The notes beneath the pieces are model-generated. The model had not been told where the DNA came from and searched no databases. It saw only the letters and a list, made by a program, of their open reading frames with translations. Shown in pieces: positions 17,934 through 26,170 of a DNA stretch of 64,000 nt. The stretch lies in assembly GCA_963816435.1 (NCBI GenBank), contig CAWFKS010000020.1:1-64000 (forward strand), given 5' to 3'. This DNA comes from CAWFKS01 sp963816435. Its GTDB lineage: Bacteria; Pseudomonadota; Alphaproteobacteria; Rhizobiales; Rhizobiaceae. A program made the translations under genes and the position numbers. Numbering within the stretch: the first letter of the stretch is position 1; each line of letters starts with the position of its first letter.

Positions 17934-19511
17934 ATGAGCGATTTTGACGTCGTCATCAACGGTGGCGGCCCCGTCGGCATGGGGCTCGCCATCGAACTCG
18001 GCCAGCGTGGCGTCAAGACCTGCGTGGTCGAGCGATATCCCGAGCCGCAGCAGGTGCCCAAGGGGCAGAACCTGACCCAGCGCACGGGCGAGCACATGCG
18101 CGCCTGGGGGTGTGAAACGCAGATGCTCGCAGCCCATCCGCTGCCGCCGGACGCCGGCATCGGCGGCATGACGATGTACAAGACGCTGCTGTCGGACCAC
18201 GCGCACGACTGGTTCAACCGCGGCCGTGTCGGAGAGTTCTACGCCGGTCGCAACCAGCGCATTCCGCAATACAAGACCGAGTCCGTCCTTCGGGCCCGTG
18301 CCGCCGATGTTCCGGCGGTCACCATCGAATACGGCTGGTCGGGAGAGAGCTTCGAGCAGGACGAGGAGGGTGTCACCCTCACGGTCGGTGACGGAACGCG
18401 GCATCGCCGGCTGCGCGGCCGCTATCTGGTCGGAGCCGACGGCAGCCGCTCGACGATTCGGGAAAGTGCCGGGATCACGCAGACGCGCACCGATCACGAT
18501 CGGCTCATGGCGCTGCTCGTCTTCAACTCGACCGAGCTTCACGAACTGCTGCAGCGCTACCCGGGGAAGGCGATCTACAAGGTCCTGCATCCAGATCTCG
18601 AGGGATACTGGATGTTCTTCGGCCGTGTCGACCACGGGAAGAGCTGGTTCTTCCACGCCCCGGTCCCGCCGGGCACGACCCTCGAAAACTACGATTTCAC
18701 GGCCCTGCTCCACCGCGCCGTCGGCCAGCGCTTCGAACTCGAACTGGAACATGTCGGCCTGTGGGACCTCAGGATAGCGCTGGCTGATCACTACCGCGCC
18801 GGCCGCGTCTTCATCGCCGGCGACGCGGCGCATTCCCATCCGCCTTATGGCGGCTATGGCATCAACACCGGCTTCGAGGACGCCCGCAATCTCGGCTGGA
18901 AGCTGGCGGCTGTGCTGCAGGGCTGGGGCGGTGCCACGCTCCTCGACAGCTATGAGGCCGAGCGGCGGCCGGTCTTCGCCTCGACGGCCCGTGATTTCAT
19001 CGCCCGCTACATCGAGAAGGACCGGCAGTTGCTGGCCCGTTTTTCACCGGATCAGGATCCGGACGCCTTCCAGGCAGCCTGGCTGGAACGCACGCAAGAT
19101 ACCTGGGACGTGGACGCGTTCGAACCGAACTACGAGAATTCGCCCATCGTGCAGGAGAAAGGCGACGGCTCGCCGAGTGCGGTAGGAACGCATAGGCACG
19201 AGGCGCGGCCGGGCCATCATCTGTCGCCGCAGGCACTCTCCGACGGCCGGCCGGTCTTCGACGTTCTGGGACCTGACTTCACCCTGCTGACGGCCGATGC
19301 CCCGACCGGGGCTGCCTTCGAAGCGGCGGCCGCACGGCTGGGCGTCCGGATCGGGGTCGCGGAGACACTCGGCGACGATGCCGTCGCTGCCTACGGCGCC
19401 CGTTCGATCCTGGTTCGACCGGATCACTTCGTGGCCTGGGCGGGAGACAGCGTGGAGGATGCCGACGCCGTCCTGTCGCGCGCAGCAGGAGAAGAACCGG
19501 CTGCGGCCTAG
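17934..19511 (+). CDS. FAD-dependent monooxygenase (aromatic hydroxylase type)
   Basis: A 525-residue class A flavoprotein monooxygenase. It has the FAD motif INGGGPVGMGLAIELGQRG at the N-terminus, the DG region YLVGADGSRSTIRE, and the GD motif FIAGDAAHSHPPYGGYGINT. The C-terminal thioredoxin-like extension (about 430-515) is as in phenol hydroxylase and PheA/TfdB-type enzymes. It would hydroxylate a phenolic compound using NAD(P)H and oxygen. It lies 12 bases after the LigW-like decarboxylase, so decarboxylation followed by ring hydroxylation is plausible. Confidence 0.9.
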   Translation: MSDFDVVINGGGPVGMGLAIELGQRGVKTCVVERYPEPQQVPKGQNLTQRTGEHMRAWGCETQMLAAHPLPPDAGIGGMTMYKTLLSDHAHDWFNRGRVGEFYAGRNQRIPQYKTESVLRARAADVPAVTIEYGWSGESFEQDEEGVTLTVGDGTRHRRLRGRYLVGADGSRSTIRESAGITQTRTDHDRLMALLVFNSTELHELLQRYPGKAIYKVLHPDLEGYWMFFGRVDHGKSWFFHAPVPPGTTLENYDFTALLHRAVGQRFELELEHVGLWDLRIALADHYRAGRVFIAGDAAHSHPPYGGYGINTGFEDARNLGWKLAAVLQGWGGATLLDSYEAERRPVFASTARDFIARYIEKDRQLLARFSPDQDPDAFQAAWLERTQDTWDVDAFEPNYENSPIVQEKGDGSPSAVGTHRHEARPGHHLSPQALSDGRPVFDVLGPDFTLLTADAPTGAAFEAAAARLGVRIGVAETLGDDAVAAYGARSILVRPDHFVAWAGDSVEDADAVLSRAAGEEPAAA

Positions 19512-19637
19512 ACTTGGCCGGTGCAGCTCCTTCGCACCGCTTCGGCGATGCGGTTCGCGCAATGAACCGGAAGCGTTTGCAGGCGTTTCGTCATATGCGT
19601 CGTGCAATTCCGCACGCGCAGTCCGGATGGTGAGTTC

Positions 19638-19937
19638 ATGGCCGACACCCTGCCGATCGAGTTCGAGGAAACCGCGAAGGGCGGCCGCTACTTCATCGAC
19701 ATGCCCAACGGCGAGCAATCCCGGCTCACCTTCGTCCGCGTCTCACCCGATCACATCGTCGCGGACCACACCTTCGTGCCCGTGCCATACCGCGGCGACG
19801 GCCACGCGGAGCGCCTGGTCGAGCGGCTGTTCACCGACGCCCGCGCTTCCGGCACCGTCATCACCGCGACCTGCTGGTTCGTCGCCGACGAGTTCCGGCG
19901 ACTGAGCCCCGAATGGGACGACGTCTGGAAGCGCTGA
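19638..19937 (+). CDS. Short GCN5-related N-acetyltransferase
   Basis: A 99-residue protein of the minimal GNAT type (YidJ/YjdJ-like): beta strands GGRYFIDMPNGEQSRLTFVRV, then HTFVPVPYRGDGHAERLVERL, where the acetyl-CoA loop Q/R-G-x-G is PYRGDGHA, and a C-terminal CWFVADEFRRLSPEW. Such short family members occur in many bacteria with unknown physiological targets. The ribosome binding site is weak (GGTGAG). Placement after the monooxygenase is probably incidental. Confidence 0.85.
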   Translation: MADTLPIEFEETAKGGRYFIDMPNGEQSRLTFVRVSPDHIVADHTFVPVPYRGDGHAERLVERLFTDARASGTVITATCWFVADEFRRLSPEWDDVWKR

Positions 19938-20044
19938 ACCGATTGCACGGTGCGGCACCGAAACCACGCCAGCCCGCGCCATGATCTGCATCAAGGCCGG
20001 GCGCGCGAGGCCGCCGCTAACAATGCCGGGTGCGAGTGCCTTCC

Positions 20045-20236
20045 ATGTGGATACCGATTTCCAGCGCGCCGTTCGACAGGGATATCGAAGTTGCCGTCAT
20101 CAACGGAGATGGCGAGCACGCGCTGGCGTTTCCCTGCCGGCGCATTCTCGGTGGCTGGATGAATGCGAAGACGATCGAGCAGATTGCGATCCATCCGACC
20201 CACTGGCGTGAATGGCGGCATGAGGAAAGGCGCTGA
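20045..20236 (+). CDS. Small conserved-looking protein (63 aa)
   Basis: A 63-residue frame starting MWIPISSAPFDRDIEVAVI and ending in HPTHWREWRHEERR. The pattern W-x-PISSAP-x-DRD...HWREW is one I recognise from small rhizobial proteins of unknown function. Its compact, W/P-rich composition does not look random. The start at the ATG 20045 places the W motif at residue 2; an upstream ATG at 20030 is possible. No function can be assigned. Confidence 0.6.
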   Translation: MWIPISSAPFDRDIEVAVINGDGEHALAFPCRRILGGWMNAKTIEQIAIHPTHWREWRHEERR

Positions 20237-20256
20237 TCGTATCGGGGACGGCTGCG

Positions 20257-20421
20257 TCAGCCCTGCTTGCGCTCTGCATGCCTGCGGGCGAGCAGTGCGC
20301 TCAACTTGGCCTCTTCCGCCGCCAGAAGAGCGAGAATCTTCTCGCGCTCTTCCTCGCGCGTCTCTTCGTCCAACCGCTTGCGGAAGTGCTCGATATTGAG
20401 GCGTGCTATCGTTTCATCCAC
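20257..20421 (-). CDS. Small helical protein (54 aa), GTG start
   Basis: Reading the minus strand from GTG 20421 gives VDETIARLNIEHFRKRLDEE followed by TREEEREKILALLAAEEAKL and a basic tail. The charge pattern is that of two amphipathic helices, and the motif D-E-T-I-A-R-L-N-I-E-H-F-R-K is typical of a short protein found in many rhizobia. The Shine-Dalgarno sequence is weak. It is convergent with the 63-residue gene. Its role is unknown. Confidence 0.6.
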   Translation of the reverse strand: MDETIARLNIEHFRKRLDEETREEEREKILALLAAEEAKLSALLARRHAERKQG

Positions 20422-20544
20422 GATTGCGGACCCGCATCTGGTTGCACCCGGACGGCTAACATACGTTACCTGCTTGCTCCGGCACGGGCAAGGCGGGCGG
20501 GATGCGGCATCGACGACGCTGCAATGGCAGCCGCGCGGCCCGGC

Positions 20545-20796
20545 TCAGTCCCCGAAGCGCTCCAGCCAGCCGGCGCCGACACCGCGCTCGCGAATGATCG
20601 GCAGCGGATCCTCGGCATCGAGGCGCGAGCACAGGCGGTAGACCTCGAGCGCCTCGGCGCTCATCGCTCCCCGCCGGTAGAAGAACATCGCCGCCGCGTA
20701 GCGTGCGCGGCCCGACCACGGCTGCCCGAGCGGCGTGGTGACGAGCCTCCACTGCTCGCGTTCTTCGGCCTCCGCGCCCTCGTCGGCGCCGGCCAT
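20545..20796 (-). CDS. Small protein coupled to the GcvT-like gene (83 aa)
   Basis: An 83-residue soluble protein. Its ATG at 20796 overlaps the stop of the GcvT-like gene as ATGA, so the two are co-translated. A recognisable stretch is EQWRLVTTPLGQPWSGRARY, then a helical segment MFFYRRGAMSAEALEVYRLC. No known domain is evident. Tight coupling suggests a subunit or accessory protein of the upstream enzyme. Confidence 0.65.
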   Translation of the reverse strand: MAGADEGAEAEEREQWRLVTTPLGQPWSGRARYAAAMFFYRRGAMSAEALEVYRLCSRLDAEDPLPIIRERGVGAGWLERFGD

Positions 20797-22022
20797 CAGA
20801 AATCTCCGGGCGGCGTCGCCGTGCGCCGCGGCAGGCTGAGGAACGGTCGCTCGACGATTCTCGCGCGTTTCATCAGCTTCTGGTAGCGCAGCTCGCGCAT
20901 CGCGTAGATCTCGACCCATAGATCGTCGACGATCCTGTCGCCGTAGGGCCGCTCCAGCGAGGCGATGGCAATGTTGCGCTTGGCTGTCGGCGACCAGATC
21001 GCCGCGCTTACCAGCCCGGCTTCCTTTTTCCGGCGGTGGTAGACGATCGCGTGTTCGGCCGGCACGTTGCCCTCGATCTCAAGCCCGACCAGCGCGTAGC
21101 GCAGCCGGCCCTCGGCGCGCGCCGCGAGGATGGCGCGACGGCCGTTGAAATGGCCTTTGTCCATGTCGACCATCCAGCCGAGCCCTATCTCGTCGGGCAT
21201 GCGGGCGCGATCGGCCCTGAGCGCATGCTCGGCCGCCATGAAGTCGCCGTTCGAGACGATGAAGCCGGCCTCGATGCGCGCCCGGTTGAGCGCGGCATAG
21301 CCGATCGCCGTCAGCCCGTACGGTCCCCCGGCCGCAAACAGCCGGTCCCACAGCGACAGCGCGGCCCCCGGCGCCACGAACAGCTCGTAGCCGAGATCGC
21401 CCGTGAAGCCGGTGCGCGACACCGTAACCGTTCCGCCCTCGTGAGGGAACTCGGCGATCCCGAACGGCTTCAGCGTCTCGATCCCCTCGAAGCCCGCCGC
21501 CTTCAGCAACGCCGCCGAGGTTGGTCCCTGCAGCGCCAGCCCGGCGACGTCGAGGGTCTCCTCGTCCACCGCCACGTCGAAGCCGACGGCGGAATCGAGC
21601 AGCCACGGCAGATGCCGCTCCTGGCAGCACAGGCGGAAGCGGTGGCCGGTAAGGCGGAACAACGTGCCGTCGTCGAGCACCAAACCCTCGCCGTCGCACC
21701 ACGCCGTATACTGCACGCGGCCGGGCTTCAGCTTCGCCACGTTGCGCAATGTAAGCCGGCTCAGATACGCCTCGGCGTCCGGCCCCTCGATGCGGTATTT
21801 CACCATCGGCGACAGGTCGAACAGCGATGCCTGGCTGCGGATGGCGAAATACTCCATCTCCTCGTCCCACAGCGACATCGGCGCCTTGCAACCGGCCCAG
21901 TCGTACCAGTCGTTCTTCTGCGAAAGCGCGGCGAGACGCGAGTGAAACGGCGTCTCCAGCCGCAGCTGCTCGATGTGAGACTGCGCCGCCTTGCGGGCAG
22001 CCGGCGTGAGCGGCGGCGTCAT
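20796..22022 (-). CDS. Aminomethyltransferase family protein (GcvT-like)
   Basis: A 408-residue folate-binding protein of the GcvT/DmdA family. N-terminal features are DWAGCKAPMSLWDEEMEYFA and SLFDLSPMVKYRIEGPDA; the middle has the family region TVTVSRTGFTGDLGYELFV; the C-terminal beta-barrel contains LERPYGDRI. Members move methyl or methylene groups from glycine, dimethylglycine or DMSP to tetrahydrofolate. It is embedded with two PYROXD2-like oxidoreductases, a methyltransferase and a BetI-like regulator, which points to metabolism of a methylated nitrogen or sulfur compound. It overlaps its upstream neighbour by 4 bases. Confidence 0.88.
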   Translation of the reverse strand: MTPPLTPAARKAAQSHIEQLRLETPFHSRLAALSQKNDWYDWAGCKAPMSLWDEEMEYFAIRSQASLFDLSPMVKYRIEGPDAEAYLSRLTLRNVAKLKPGRVQYTAWCDGEGLVLDDGTLFRLTGHRFRLCCQERHLPWLLDSAVGFDVAVDEETLDVAGLALQGPTSAALLKAAGFEGIETLKPFGIAEFPHEGGTVTVSRTGFTGDLGYELFVAPGAALSLWDRLFAAGGPYGLTAIGYAALNRARIEAGFIVSNGDFMAAEHALRADRARMPDEIGLGWMVDMDKGHFNGRRAILAARAEGRLRYALVGLEIEGNVPAEHAIVYHRRKKEAGLVSAAIWSPTAKRNIAIASLERPYGDRIVDDLWVEIYAMRELRYQKLMKRARIVERPFLSLPRRTATPPGDF

Positions 22023-23593
22023 CGTCTCGCCCTCCCCATCACGTGTTTCGCCGCGTTCATGCCCGGCACGCCGGAGACGCCGCCGCCCGGATGCGACCCC
22101 GCGCCGCAGAGGAACAGCCCCTCGACGGGCGTGTCGTAGCCGGCAAGGCCGGCGACAGGTCGGGAGACGAACATCTGGTCGGCCTGCAGCTCGCCGTGAT
22201 GCCAGTGGCCGCCAGGCATCCGGTAACGTTCTTCGATGTCGGCCGGCGTCAGCAGTTCGGCATGGCGCACGAACTTGCCGATGCCCGGCGCGTACGCCTC
22301 CAGCCGCGTCATGATGGCGGCGAGCAGCTTCGGCTTGCCGGCCTCCCAGCCCTCGCGAAGCTCGTATGGTGCGTATTGCACGTTGGCCGACAGCACGCAG
22401 GCGCCATCGGGCGCCAGTGACGGGTCGGACAGGCTGGGCAACGTGATTTCCATCACCGGCTCGGTGGAGAACTCGCCGTATTTGGCCGGGTTGAAGGCAT
22501 TCTCGACCGCGTCCGCCGAAGGCGCGATCAGCAGCCGCCCGCGGAGATCGCCCGGCGCGACGCCGGCAAACTCCGGCACGGCGTCGAGCGCGAGGTTGAG
22601 TTTGGCGACATCACCCTTCATGCGGATGTTGCACAGCTTGCGCACGAGGTCGGTGTCGAGTTCGCGCGGCCCGACGAGGTCGAGCAAGGTGGTGCGCGGG
22701 TTTATGGCCGACATCACCAGCGGGGCCGTGAACGTGCTCCCGTCGGCAAGCCGCACGCCGGTTGCTTTGCCGGCTTCGACGAGAATTCCATCGACCTCGG
22801 CACCGGTGCGCATGTCGACGCCGGCCTCCCGCGCCGCCGATGCCAACGCGGCAACGACCGCGCCCATGCCGCCGGCAGGAAGCACCTGGCCGCCGGGCGC
22901 GCCGCCGATTTCACCGGCGAGGCGGTAGTAGAGACCGAGCAGCGAGGTCGGCGAGCGTGGCCCGAGATGGCTGCCGAGCACCGCGTCGAAAGCGAGCAGC
23001 CCCTTCAGCCGGTCGTCGGAAAGATGCTCGTCGACCACGTCGGTGACGTTCATCAGGATCATGCGCAGGAAGTCGCGCATTTCCTCGCGCCCGAGCCGCT
23101 TGAGCGACAGCGCCGCACCCGCGAATGCCGCCTTGTCCGCCGCGCCCGGCCCCTCGAATGAAGGCGGCCGGCGCGTCAGGAACGGCTTCAGCACGCCGGC
23201 GAAGCGCAACAGCCGCGCCCGCAATTCCGTCCAGGCGGCCTGCTCCTCGGCGCCCGCGCCTTCGAGCGTCTCGCCATAGGCGCCGCGCAGCATCAGCGGT
23301 CCGGCGGACGATCCCGGCGGGACGAGCGCCACGCTCGGCATGGCGCGTCCATCGAGCTTCAGCCCGTGCTGTTCGAGGTCGAGCGCCTTCGCCACGTCCG
23401 GGTGCAGCCGGTTCAGCACGTGCGCCACGCGCGGGACGCGGAAGCCGGCAAAGAATTCTTCCGTCCGCGCCGCACCGCCAAGTTCGGCCGCTGCCTCCAG
23501 AAGCAGCACCTTGCGCCCGCTCTTGCCGAGCAGCGCGGCGGTGGTGAGGCCGTTGTGCCCGCCGCCGACGACGATGGCGTCAAATGACGTCAT
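22019..23593 (-). CDS. Phytoene-dehydrogenase-like / PYROXD2-type FAD oxidoreductase
   Basis: A 524-residue flavoprotein. The N-terminal dinucleotide motif is VVGGGHNGLTTAALLGKSG; the C-terminus has GLFLCGAGSHPGGGVSG, where the FAD contact and GG pair occur as in PYROXD2 and CrtI-like proteins. The family oxidises or isomerises carbon skeletons, but substrates of this branch are unknown; carotenoid genes are absent nearby. It overlaps the downstream GcvT-like gene by 4 bases and its upstream paralogue by 14, so the set is one operon. Confidence 0.9.
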   Translation of the reverse strand: MTSFDAIVVGGGHNGLTTAALLGKSGRKVLLLEAAAELGGAARTEEFFAGFRVPRVAHVLNRLHPDVAKALDLEQHGLKLDGRAMPSVALVPPGSSAGPLMLRGAYGETLEGAGAEEQAAWTELRARLLRFAGVLKPFLTRRPPSFEGPGAADKAAFAGAALSLKRLGREEMRDFLRMILMNVTDVVDEHLSDDRLKGLLAFDAVLGSHLGPRSPTSLLGLYYRLAGEIGGAPGGQVLPAGGMGAVVAALASAAREAGVDMRTGAEVDGILVEAGKATGVRLADGSTFTAPLVMSAINPRTTLLDLVGPRELDTDLVRKLCNIRMKGDVAKLNLALDAVPEFAGVAPGDLRGRLLIAPSADAVENAFNPAKYGEFSTEPVMEITLPSLSDPSLAPDGACVLSANVQYAPYELREGWEAGKPKLLAAIMTRLEAYAPGIGKFVRHAELLTPADIEERYRMPGGHWHHGELQADQMFVSRPVAGLAGYDTPVEGLFLCGAGSHPGGGVSGVPGMNAAKHVMGRARR

Positions 23594-25199
23594 GGGCCGG
23601 GCTCATGTGCTTTTGTCCGCGCTTCAGGTCGCGCAGGATCTCGGATGCCGCGTTGCGGCCGGGCGCCCCCATCACGCCGCCGCCGGGATGGGTGGAGGAG
23701 CCGCAGATGTAGAGCCCCTCGACCGGCGAGCGGTATTGCGCGTAGCCCGGCACCGGCCGGTTGAACAGCAACTGGTCGAAGGTCAGTTCGCCCTGGAAGA
23801 TGTTGCCCTCCGTCAGCCCGACCTCTTCCTCCAGCTCGCGCGGCGTGCGCACTTCCATGTGGACGATGCGGTCGCGGAAGCCCGGCGAATAGTCGGCAAT
23901 CTGGGAGATCACCGTTTCGCCGAAGGCGTCGCGGTCGGCATCGGTCCAGTCGCGCCCCTCCACCTTCGGCGGGCAGTACTGCACGAAGCACGACATGAAA
24001 TGCTTGCCGGGCGCGGCCATGGTCGGGTCGAGCGTGGTCGGTATCACCATGTCGAGGAACGGATCGGCCGACCAGCGCCCGGCCTTCCAGTCGTCGTAGC
24101 CGCGCTCCATTCGCTCCACCGTGTCGGTGAAATGCATGTCGCCGCGCACGCATGGCGAGCCCTTCGGCAGTGCCGGAAACTCCGGCATGGAATCGAGCGC
24201 GATGTTCACCTTGCCCGACGAGCCCCGCATCTTGAAGTTCCTTACCCGGCGAAGGAACGGCTCGGGCAGGTCTTTTTCCTCGACCAGCTTGAGGAAGGTC
24301 CGCTTCACGTCTGCGTTCGAGATCACCATGCGGGCGCGATGCTCGTCGCCGTTGTCGAGCACCACGCCCTTCGCTTCGCCGCGCTCGACCAGCACCCGGG
24401 CGACGGGTGCCGAGCGCTTGAGAGTGCCGCCGGAAGCCTCGAAGCTCGCCGCCAGCGCCTTCGTCACCGCTCCCATGCCGCCGCGTGCGTAGCCCCACGC
24501 GCCCACCGAGCCGTCGACCTCGCCCATATAGTGGTGGAGAAGCACGTAGGCGGTGCCTGGCGACATCGGCCCGAGCGCGGTGCCGATGATGCCCGACAGC
24601 GCCAGATTGGCCTTGATCACGTCGGTCTCGAAATACTCGTCTAGAAAATCCGAGATCGACATCGTCCAGAAGCGCAGCGTCAGCGCCATTTCGGCCGGCG
24701 TCATCTCGCCGAACTTCTTCGCCAGGAACAACAGCTCGCCGAGATCGCGCGGCTTCAGGCTCGTCGGATCCGGCGCGGTGCGCATCAGAAGCGGCTGGAT
24801 GAATCGGCACTGCCGCGTCACGTCGCGTGCGTAGCGTTCGTAGGCTTCCGCGTCCCGCGGCGACCAGCGCGCGTATTCGCGCCGGTGCGCGTCATGGTCA
24901 CGGTAGCTGGCAAGATAGTCGCCATCCTGCGTGAACACGGCTCCGCCCTCGTAGGGAATTACCTGCAGGCCGAAGCGCGGCAGCTCCAGGTCGCGCATGA
25001 TTTCCGGGCGGAACAGCGAACACACGTACGAGCAGTTCGAATAGAGGAAGCCCGGCGTCAGCGAGCGGCTGACCGCGGCGCCGCCGACCCATTCGTTCTT
25101 CTCCAGCACCAGCACCTCGAGCCCCGAGCGCTGCAGGTAGCAGGCGGCGGTGAGGCCGTTGTGGCCGGAGCCAATGACGATGGCGTCCCAGGTTTTCAT
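23580..25199 (-). CDS. Phytoene-dehydrogenase-like / PYROXD2-type FAD oxidoreductase (paralogue)
   Basis: A 539-residue paralogue of the preceding protein: N-terminal VIGSGHNGLTAACYLQRSG, then ACYLQ...VSRSLTPGFLYSNC, and a C-terminal GLYICGSSTHPGGGVMG. The two enzymes share the GHNGLT and HPGGGV motifs but differ elsewhere, so they are old duplicates and may work as a heterodimer. It is the first gene of the minus-strand operon. The control region upstream (168 bases) is shared with the divergent methyltransferase operon and has a BetI-like palindrome. Confidence 0.9.
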   Translation of the reverse strand: MKTWDAIVIGSGHNGLTAACYLQRSGLEVLVLEKNEWVGGAAVSRSLTPGFLYSNCSYVCSLFRPEIMRDLELPRFGLQVIPYEGGAVFTQDGDYLASYRDHDAHRREYARWSPRDAEAYERYARDVTRQCRFIQPLLMRTAPDPTSLKPRDLGELLFLAKKFGEMTPAEMALTLRFWTMSISDFLDEYFETDVIKANLALSGIIGTALGPMSPGTAYVLLHHYMGEVDGSVGAWGYARGGMGAVTKALAASFEASGGTLKRSAPVARVLVERGEAKGVVLDNGDEHRARMVISNADVKRTFLKLVEEKDLPEPFLRRVRNFKMRGSSGKVNIALDSMPEFPALPKGSPCVRGDMHFTDTVERMERGYDDWKAGRWSADPFLDMVIPTTLDPTMAAPGKHFMSCFVQYCPPKVEGRDWTDADRDAFGETVISQIADYSPGFRDRIVHMEVRTPRELEEEVGLTEGNIFQGELTFDQLLFNRPVPGYAQYRSPVEGLYICGSSTHPGGGVMGAPGRNAASEILRDLKRGQKHMSPAHDVI

Positions 25200-25266
25200 C
25201 GAGTCCGAGCTGCCCCCTTTGACGTGCCGTTTTTCGCATGCACGGCGCGTCCCTGTCCAGCCATAT

Positions 25267-25280
25267 TGAATGAATGTTCA
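25267..25280. promoter_or_regulatory. BetI-type operator candidate
   Basis: TGAATGTTCA at 25271-25280, preceded by TTGAA, lies in the 168-base region between the divergent operons. TetR proteins of the BetI group bind palindromes like TTGAACGTTCAA, and a BetI-like regulator is encoded 900 bases downstream. The match is imperfect and purely by eye. Confidence 0.4.
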
Positions 25281-25367
25281 GCAAATACGATTGCGTTTTC
25301 TCCAATCTTGAGTAGGCTTTGCACGCAATCGGTACGATCCGGTCGATGCCGCAAACGGGAGAATGTC

Positions 25368-26168
25368 ATGGCGGACGCGCTGCAACAGGCGCCCGAATAT
25401 GACGACAAGGCGATACGCTTTCTCGAGGCTCTGTGGGGTGAGGGTTATCTCTCGCCCGGCGGTCCGGAGGAGGTCGATCGCGTGCTGGACGGCCTGTCTC
25501 TCGAGGGAAAGTCGGTACTCGACATCGGCTGCGGCTCCGGCGGCATCACCATCCACATCCTGCAGCGCTTCGGTCCAGCGCATGTCACCGGCTTCGACGT
25601 CGAGGAGCCGGTCATCGCCGCCGCGCGCCGCCGCGCTGCTGAAAAGGGCCTCTCGGACCGCGCGACCTTCGTTCAGGGCCCACCCGGCCCCCTGCCCTTT
25701 GCCGACGGCACGTTCGACGTCGTCTTTTCCAAGGACGCGCTGATCCATGTTCCCGACAAGGAATGGCTGTTCGGCGAGATCTTCCGGCTCCTGAAACCGG
25801 GCGGCGACTTCGCCGCCAGCGACTGGCTGACCAGCCACGATGGCGAGCCGTCGCCAGCGATGAAGGCTTATCTCGCCGCCGAGGGGCTGAGCTTCGGCAT
25901 GGCCTCGCCGCAGCGCTACGACAAAGCGATGCGCGCCGCCGGCTTCGAGGACATCGTCATAAAGGATCGCAACCCCTGGTACCGGGATGTCGCGCGCACC
26001 GAGCTGGCGCGGCTGAAGGGGCCGCTGCGCGAGGAGATCGGCCGCGCCATCGGCCATGACTATGTCGACAAGAACATCCGCACGTGGGAAGCCATGCTGA
26101 CGGTGCTCGATTCCGGAGAGCACCGGCCCACGCATTTGCGCGCGAAAAAGCCCGCGGGAGGCGGATAA
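25368..26168 (+). CDS. SAM-dependent methyltransferase, phosphoethanolamine-methyltransferase-like
   Basis: A 266-residue class I methyltransferase. The SAM motif VLDIGCGSGGITIHIL is at about 46-61, with the acidic GFDVEEP after it, then FSKDALIHVPDKEWLFGEIF and LKPGGDFAASDWL. The last three, especially KDALIHVPDK, are very like the phosphoethanolamine/phosphomethylethanolamine N-methyltransferases. It might methylate a nitrogen head group. The ribosome binding site GGGAG precedes ATG 25368. The TetR gene follows after 2 bases, so the pair is co-transcribed. Confidence 0.85.
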   Translation: MADALQQAPEYDDKAIRFLEALWGEGYLSPGGPEEVDRVLDGLSLEGKSVLDIGCGSGGITIHILQRFGPAHVTGFDVEEPVIAAARRRAAEKGLSDRATFVQGPPGPLPFADGTFDVVFSKDALIHVPDKEWLFGEIFRLLKPGGDFAASDWLTSHDGEPSPAMKAYLAAEGLSFGMASPQRYDKAMRAAGFEDIVIKDRNPWYRDVARTELARLKGPLREEIGRAIGHDYVDKNIRTWEAMLTVLDSGEHRPTHLRAKKPAGGG

Positions 26169-26170
26169 GC

